Positions 20,865 through 25,582 of a stretch of 25,582 nt of DNA are shown here, in pieces. Source of the stretch: a virus; the IMG/VR virus record IMGVR_UViG_3300046010_009176, positions 1 through 25,582 of that record. One strand, given 5' to 3'. The notes beneath the pieces were generated by a model. That model was given only the letters and a program-made list of their open reading frames with translations. It was not told the DNA's origin and did not search any database. Each line of letters starts with the position of its first letter. The first letter of the stretch is position 1. A program made the translations under genes and the position numbers.

Positions 20865-22595
20865 TTACACAGGGAAAGAAACTCCAGTTGGTAAAATGCT
20901 AAAGTTCAAGTAAACAAATTCAGCAGTTTTAGTTGGTTGTAAGTAAATTTGACCTACTAATTGGTTTCTATCAATTACATCAGGAGTGTTATTTGATTCA
21001 TCCATTACTACTTTGAAAGCATACAAACCTTGTCTTTGTTGTACTGATTCCAAATAAGGGTTAACTTGAGCTAAGAATTGGTTTCTTGTAGCAATTGTGT
21101 TTTGTTCAAATACCAAGTTATTAGCAACTTGTGAAATGTAAGATTTAAGAGCAATTAACAATCTACGTACATTTACTCTATCAAGAGCAGATGCTTTAGT
21201 TTGTAATGTTTTCTGACCATATACTACAGTTCCAGTTCCTGGGAATGTTGCTATTGGGTTAACTTTGTTTTGGTATAAAGTATCACGGTTAGTTTGAGTT
21301 AATTTCTTTTCAGCTCTTACTACTGTGCTTAATCCACCTCTGTTAATACCAGCTGGAGCAAACCAAGGCTCACTTACTGAATCATTGTAAGCATAAACAC
21401 CAGCTACCATAGTTGAAGCAGGTACCCATACTAATTGAGCAGAATCAGGATCAATTGTTTGAACCCAAGGCCAATAAGCAGCAGCATATGAAGTATTTTT
21501 AGCATTTGCTTGAGTTGTTACTGTTGTAATACTTGAGCTAAATGGTACTAAATCATTTACAAAAATATTATCACCTCTGTTTTCAGTATTAGAAATAATT
21601 GAAGTTACTTGAGAAGAACCAATTGGTGCTTCAGAAGCAAACAAACCAGGAGCAATTAAAGCATTGAATCTGTAATCATCTTGATTTGATAACAAAGCAA
21701 TCATATTATTATAATCACTTCCTGTTAAACCTTGAGTATTTGTTACACCAGAAATAATATTGTTATAATATTTAGCATTTCCTCCAAATAAATTACCTGT
21801 TGCTCCACCAAATGAACCACTAGCTGCTACTGGAATTGAACCTGTAAAAGAAGATTTTGCTGTACCATTATTATCAAAATAGAATGGGGTTGGAGTTAAT
21901 ACTGAAGATACATAAACATATCTTGAAGCATTTGGATAAGTTCCATTAACTACAATTTGATTATCTGTAGAATCGTACTGTCTATATTGATCACCAATTA
22001 CTTTAGCTACATAATTTGGAGCTGTTGGATCCATTGATAAGTTAGTCCAAGCTTCTAATACAGTTGGAGTAGTAGTGGTATCATCACCTTGTCTAATTAA
22101 TAATGAGAATGTACCAGATGCTGTATCTGCATTAGTAATTTGCCATCTAATGTTATCAGATGAACCTGATGCTAAAGTTCCATTAGTTCCTAAACTGCTT
22201 GTACTATTCATAATGGCACCTTGTGAAATAGTGGCAAATCTAACTGATTCTGAAGTGTTAGAATTTAGAATAGGAGTACCTTGAGAACCAGAGGTAGTAG
22301 CTGATGTGAATGAACCACTTTTAACTCTTGCTACTAATAATGTTTCACCTCCATTAGCAAAATAGTTATAAGCTGCTATTGAAGTAAAATAAGTGTAAAC
22401 ATTACTTGCACTTAAAAAGGTAGTACCGAATTTATTTTGATAGTCACTGTATGAAGTAACAACGGTAGGAATTTCTACTGGACCTTTAACAGTAGGACCA
22501 ATAATAGCAGCTCCTACTACTACTGGTTGTTGAGTAATAAACGATTGATCATTTTCAATCGCTAATACGCCAGGGGATATTAATGTTTCTGCCAT
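20865..22595 (-). CDS. Tail sheath protein, gp18-like
   Basis: This forms the contractile outer tail tube; contraction drives the inner tube into the host. It has 576 residues (T4 gp18 has 659). The N-terminus starts MAETLISPGVLAIENDQSFI, with the SPGV motif and VVVGAAIIGPTVKGP typical of sheaths. A Ser/Thr/Gly-rich variable domain follows (about 95-270), likely the surface-exposed protrusion. The C-terminal half has the conserved core: WPWVQTIDPDSAQLVWVPAS, APAGINRGGL, and DRVNVRRLLIALKSYISQVA with the arm that links neighbours. It precedes the tail tube gene. Expression appears driven by a variant late-type motif 30 bases upstream of the ATG. Confidence 0.93.
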   Translation of the reverse strand: MAETLISPGVLAIENDQSFITQQPVVVGAAIIGPTVKGPVEIPTVVTSYSDYQNKFGTTFLSASNVYTYFTSIAAYNYFANGGETLLVARVKSGSFTSATTSGSQGTPILNSNTSESVRFATISQGAIMNSTSSLGTNGTLASGSSDNIRWQITNADTASGTFSLLIRQGDDTTTTPTVLEAWTNLSMDPTAPNYVAKVIGDQYRQYDSTDNQIVVNGTYPNASRYVYVSSVLTPTPFYFDNNGTAKSSFTGSIPVAASGSFGGATGNLFGGNAKYYNNIISGVTNTQGLTGSDYNNMIALLSNQDDYRFNALIAPGLFASEAPIGSSQVTSIISNTENRGDNIFVNDLVPFSSSITTVTTQANAKNTSYAAAYWPWVQTIDPDSAQLVWVPASTMVAGVYAYNDSVSEPWFAPAGINRGGLSTVVRAEKKLTQTNRDTLYQNKVNPIATFPGTGTVVYGQKTLQTKASALDRVNVRRLLIALKSYISQVANNLVFEQNTIATRNQFLAQVNPYLESVQQRQGLYAFKVVMDESNNTPDVIDRNQLVGQIYLQPTKTAEFVYLNFSILPTGVSFPV

Positions 22596-22625
22596 GTTTT
22601 AAAATTTATAATTAGTTATATTCTA

Positions 22626-22635
22626 TGATAAATAT
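22626..22635 (-). promoter_or_regulatory. Variant late-type motif before the sheath gene
   Basis: ATATTTATCA followed by TAGAA on the minus strand, 30 bases before the ATG. It has one change from the ATATTTATAA form of the other late genes. Confidence 0.4.
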
Positions 22636-22653
22636 GGCAAGGTCTTTTAAAAA

Positions 22654-22905
22654 TTATTCTAAAACAGTAAACTCTCCACTGTTTAGATCAACAGATCCTT
22701 TTCCGTACTTACCTGAAATTTCTTGACTAATTTGTTCTTCTTCTTTTTTTAATTGAGTTAAAAATTCAATTAACATTTCTTTTTGTAACTCTAATTCTTG
22801 AATTTGTACTTCTATGTAACCAAAATCAATTGTTAGTTTGTCTCTTTTTTGTTGAATGTTTTTTAATGATTGTAACTCTTCGGTTGTAACTGTTTGTTTT
22901 TCCAT
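22654..22905 (-). CDS. Small coiled-coil protein, 83 residues
   Basis: Residues 5-65 are a continuous predicted coiled coil rich in Glu, Lys, Leu and Gln (EELQSLKNIQQKRDKLTI, then VQIQELELQKEMLIEFLTQL). A short tail contains GKYGKGSVDLNSGEFTVLE. It has no membrane segment. It lies between the fibre-like protein (15 bases away) and the sheath gene. Small coiled-coil proteins of this sort in tail modules may serve as assembly or fibre-trimerisation helpers, but I do not recognise a named family. Confidence 0.72.
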   Translation of the reverse strand: MEKQTVTTEELQSLKNIQQKRDKLTIDFGYIEVQIQELELQKEMLIEFLTQLKKEEEQISQEISGKYGKGSVDLNSGEFTVLE

Positions 22906-22920
22906 GTTTTATATTTGTTT

Positions 22921-23601
22921 TTAAATGTATATTATGTGATAATAAAAATCTGTATCAGGAACTGTTGATTCAAAAGTTAATGAAGTACCTACTAAACTAT
23001 TAACTACCATATTGTTTGAAGCACCATTGCTTCCAGAAGGAGTAGCTGTTACAAAACAATTCTGTCCTAATGTTTTTCCTGAAATTTCACTTATATTAAT
23101 TATAACGGTATTAGTGGCTGTTTTACTAGCCCCTGCTATAAATTTTAAAGAGGCACTCGGTTGTGAAGCTGATCCACTTGGATAATAAGTATTTTGAACT
23201 GAAGTTGCTGGTCCAGTTGATGAAGCATATGAAGCTGTTCCAAACAAACTACCTGTTATGGTAGTTACAGTCAATGTGTTTGTAGATGGATTATATTTTA
23301 AACTATCATCATCAAATCTTAAAGCTGAATTGTTTGATTGGGTTGTATTAAATAAAGCTACAGCTAAAAATTCTGGAGAAACAGATGAAGTTATTGTTGA
23401 TGTATCTGCTTGTGAAGCCACACCCAATAAACTTCCAGTATAACCATTCAAAGACATTACTGAACCAGTAAATGTTGTTGAACCAGATATTTTTATATCA
23501 TAGGCTACAGTACCTGTTAAAGCATCAATACTTTGAGATACATCAGATGCCTGTATAGTATTTCCTGTTAGGATATTACTTTTTGAGAGAACTAAAGCCA
23601 T
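22921..23601 (-). CDS. Fibre-like structural protein, 226 residues
   Basis: The composition is Ser/Thr/Gly/Asn-rich with repeating TGS motifs (SGSTTFTGSVMS, GYTGSLLGVASQ, TITGSLFGTASYAS) and a DDDSLKYNPSTNTLTVT segment, all typical of phage tail-fibre shafts. The start MALVLSKSNILTGNTIQASD may be the attachment end, and the end (NSLVGTSLTFESTVPDTDFY) a small beta domain. It shares the TGS style with the large fibre at 24017-25582. It is probably a virion surface protein; whether it is fibre, fibre-connector or head decoration cannot be said. Confidence 0.65.
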   Translation of the reverse strand: MALVLSKSNILTGNTIQASDVSQSIDALTGTVAYDIKISGSTTFTGSVMSLNGYTGSLLGVASQADTSTITSSVSPEFLAVALFNTTQSNNSALRFDDDSLKYNPSTNTLTVTTITGSLFGTASYASSTGPATSVQNTYYPSGSASQPSASLKFIAGASKTATNTVIINISEISGKTLGQNCFVTATPSGSNGASNNMVVNSLVGTSLTFESTVPDTDFYYHIIYI

Positions 23602-23620
23602 TTTTTATTATATTAATTTT

Positions 23621-23962
23621 TTAAATCATTTCCCACCCATCAGTGTTAGCTGGGATACCATAAATATCATTGGTATTGAACCAATCTAATAACATTATTT
23701 CTACACCTGTTTGGATTTGTTCTGTAAATGGTAGGTTTTCAATTTGTGGTTTTAAAGCATCATACATGTCATTTATTTGTTGATTAGAATATAAATCAAT
23801 ACCTGTATGAATTAACATATTACGTCCATCTTGCTCATAATAGTGAGAAGTGGTAGAAACATATTCATTATTTCTAATTTCTAAAACACTATTTATAAAA
23901 ATGTATTTTAATACATCTGGTTGTAATGGATTTACACTAACTGTTGTTTTTGACTTTATCAT
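23621..23962 (-). CDS. Unknown protein between the two fibre-like genes, 113 residues
   Basis: No family is recognised. The product starts MIKSKTTVSVNPLQPDVLKY and ends in GIPANTDGWEMI. A central region (about 70-100) is likely helical. It has no cysteine or membrane segment. Position between two fibre-like genes suggests a fibre-associated or assembly protein, by inference. Two copies of the late-type motif precede it, more than for any other gene here, so it may begin a strongly expressed unit that includes the 226-residue and coiled-coil genes. Confidence 0.65.
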   Translation of the reverse strand: MIKSKTTVSVNPLQPDVLKYIFINSVLEIRNNEYVSTTSHYYEQDGRNMLIHTGIDLYSNQQINDMYDALKPQIENLPFTEQIQTGVEIMLLDWFNTNDIYGIPANTDGWEMI

Positions 23963-23977
23963 GTTTAATTTGTTTTA

Positions 23978-24008
23978 TTATAAATATGTGATATTTTGTT
24001 ATAAATAT
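23978..24008 (-). promoter_or_regulatory. Tandem late-type promoter motifs
   Basis: Two copies of ATATTTATAA (23978-23987 and 23999-24008) lie 21 bases apart on the minus strand, each followed by YAAAA. They are 15 and 36 bases before the ATG at 23962. Confidence 0.5.
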
Positions 24009-24016
24009 GTAGTTTT

Positions 24017-25582
24017 TTAAGCTATTTCATAAGAACCGTTCCAAGATATTTCATCTAAGTTTCCCCAAGTAAAAGGAACTGTTGATTCTAATCCAACAGC
24101 TACTGAGCTTGTGTTTTGCCATTGTATTTCTGATCTTGTAGAACTTCCAAGCCTTCCTCCATTCATTAATCCTGAATACCAGTTAATACCATTATCTAAG
24201 AATGAAGATGGTATTTGGATTCCGTAAGCAGAAGATGCTGTAAATGGTAATTGGAAATACCAAGCACCTGTTCCATAAGTAGTTGTAGTTCCCATTACTA
24301 ATCTTCCTCTTACAAAGCATGTTTTACCAATTACTTTATATTGACCTGTTATTGTTCCATCCCCAAGTGCTGGATCAACTGAAGCGGCTGTCCATTGAGG
24401 TGTATACGCAGTCCAAGCTGTTGATAATTCTGAACCATTAAAGTTTAAAGAACCAGTGGCTTGTATTGAACCAGTAAACGAAGGAGCATTTACAGAACCA
24501 AAGAAATCTACTCTTTTGGTTGTAAAACTTCCTGTTATTAGTAGGTTTGTAGAAGAGTTAGCTAATATAAAAGTGTTAGAAGCAGCTGTAATTGTTGATC
24601 CCGCAGCATAACCTATAAACACGTTATAGTTTCCTAAAGTTAATCTACCTGCTGTATATCCTATGTAAACTGAACCATCATTTGTTCCTGTTCCTGTAGC
24701 TGTTCCGTTTTGATAACCTGCTTCATAACCTACAGTTACCATGTAACGAGAAGAGGATGCTAACTGCATAGCTCCATATCCAACAGCTACGTTTGAAGTA
24801 GTTGATCCTAAACCGTTAAACCAACCCATTGCAAAAGCACCTACAGCTGTATCACTTATTGATGTTCTTAATCCATACCCTGTTGCATATCCTACAGTTG
24901 TTACCAAGTCGGAAGTAGCACCTGACATATCTCTACCTGCTAAATAACCTATTAAAACATGTTTACCATTTGTTACGTTTCTTCCAGCCGTATAACCAAT
25001 AGCTATTGGGTAATCATCATTACCGTCATTACCTGCAAAATTGGCAAACGTATCATATCCAATACCTATTGCACCAAATCTTGTATATTTATTTAAAGCA
25101 TTAGCACCTATAGCTATATTATTAGAACCACTTAAATTTTCAAATAAAGTACCTACTCCTAATCCTATATTAGCTTCTCCTACGGAAGTCTTATTTAAAG
25201 CCAATCTTCCTATAGCTGTGTTGTTAAATCCTGTGGTTAATGAGGATAAAGTACCCTCCATTCCAATAGCTATATTATTATATCCATTTATTAAAGTAGA
25301 GGCATTACCATTACCAGCAAAGAAATTGTTGGTTCCAAAACTTCCTGATATGGAAGAATAAGTAATTGCACCGTTACCTAATATAAAATTATTCCTACTT
25401 AGATCAGATCTTACTACCCAGTTAGAACCTATTTTGTAACCCATTGTAGAACCTGTTTGAGGAGTTATATCAATAAATGAAGAAGCAGATGTTAAACTCA
25501 TGTTTCCAAAGAAACCTGATGAACCTGTTACAACCAGGCTTCCAGTAATATTTGCTGAACCTGTGTAAGGGAATGCATTACC
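24017..25582 (-). CDS. Tail fibre with YadA-like beta-roll and receptor-type C-terminal domain (5' end outside window)
   Basis: This is a probable host-recognition fibre. The frame stays open 81 bases upstream of the first in-window ATG (25501), encoding GNAFPYTGSANITGSLVVTG, so the true start lies outside. The visible part is 521 residues. Numbered from the internal Met, residues 71-302 hold about 13 short repeats of the form N-x-AIG followed by a small helix-like turn (NNIAIG, NNTAIG, YPIAIGYTAGRN, NVFIGYAAGS). These resemble the left-handed beta-roll of YadA-type trimeric adhesin heads. After a linker, residues about 365-494 (AYTPQWTAASVDPALGDGTI, GAWYFQLPFTASSAYG) look like a beta-sandwich receptor-binding tip common at phage fibre ends. 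Homotrimerisation is expected. Confidence 0.78.
   Translation of the reverse strand, partial: GNAFPYTGSANITGSLVVTGSSGFFGNMSLTSASSFIDITPQTGSTMGYKIGSNWVVRSDLSRNNFILGNGAITYSSISGSFGTNNFFAGNGNASTLINGYNNIAIGMEGTLSSLTTGFNNTAIGRLALNKTSVGEANIGLGVGTLFENLSGSNNIAIGANALNKYTRFGAIGIGYDTFANFAGNDGNDDYPIAIGYTAGRNVTNGKHVLIGYLAGRDMSGATSDLVTTVGYATGYGLRTSISDTAVGAFAMGWFNGLGSTTSNVAVGYGAMQLASSSRYMVTVGYEAGYQNGTATGTGTNDGSVYIGYTAGRLTLGNYNVFIGYAAGSTITAASNTFILANSSTNLLITGSFTTKRVDFFGSVNAPSFTGSIQATGSLNFNGSELSTAWTAYTPQWTAASVDPALGDGTITGQYKVIGKTCFVRGRLVMGTTTTYGTGAWYFQLPFTASSAYGIQIPSSFLDNGINWYSGLMNGGRLGSSTRSEIQWQNTSSVAVGLESTVPFTWGNLDEISWNGSYEIA

Noticed and set aside
25041-25361. Plus-strand frame (106 codons) opposite the fibre beta-roll
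   Set aside because: The repetitive fibre sequence produces a repetitive antisense frame; no independent coding evidence.

Overview
The window is a contiguous piece of an AT-rich tailed-phage genome of the contractile-tail (T4-like myovirus) type. Every credible gene lies on the minus strand, so the transcriptional order runs from high to low coordinates. Packing is tight, with TAATG stop/start overlaps, and no gene-free stretch reaches 300 bases. Start codons mostly follow A-rich leaders rather than Shine-Dalgarno sequences. Together with the base composition this hints at a Bacteroidetes-type host, but that is inference and no host marker is present.

In transcriptional order the layout is as follows. 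(1) 25582-22654: a tail fibre with a YadA-like beta-roll (its N-terminus lies outside the window), a small unknown protein, a second fibre-like protein and a small coiled-coil protein. (2) 22595-16232: tail sheath (gp18-like), tail tube (gp19-like), a gp26-like tail/baseplate-hub assembly chaperone with a short second ORF that probably joins it by programmed frameshifting, and the tape measure protein. (3) 16205-9267: a 25-residue tandem-repeat protein, a large tube-cap or baseplate protein, a LysM-like baseplate protein (gp53-like), a very large hub protein carrying an embedded CHAP-like peptidase, and a further structural protein. (4) 9209-7490: a compact family A DNA polymerase overlapping a small unknown gene. 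(5) 7426-6030: two unknown proteins with L/I-x-E motifs near their N-termini, each behind a copy of one duplicated promoter. (6) 5923-1: the replication and recombination cassette, namely single-stranded DNA-binding protein (gp32-like), UvsX recombinase, RNase H-like 5'-3' exonuclease, a 53-residue ORF, replicative helicase (gp41-like) and an adenosylcobalamin-dependent ribonucleotide reductase cut by the left edge.

Two promoter-like classes can be read directly. One (five sites: upstream of the polymerase, both L/I-x-E proteins, the SSB and the exonuclease) has TTGG at -35, exactly 17 bases, then TATATT or TATGTT; its -35 usually sits in a small inverted repeat (TTGG..AT.CAA). The other (upstream of sheath, tube, chaperone, tape measure, repeat protein and the 113-residue gene) lacks a -35 and carries ATATTTATAAYA 11-36 bases before the start codon; this is probably the late class. 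Hairpin terminators separate several transcription units.

The most interesting points are a T7 homopolymer frameshift site at the end of the gp26-like gene, the shared promoter/inverted-repeat architecture, the pairing of a family A polymerase and class II ribonucleotide reductase with T4-type replication and tail genes, and possible capsid-targeting peptides. No tRNA, CRISPR array, insertion sequence or defence system was seen.
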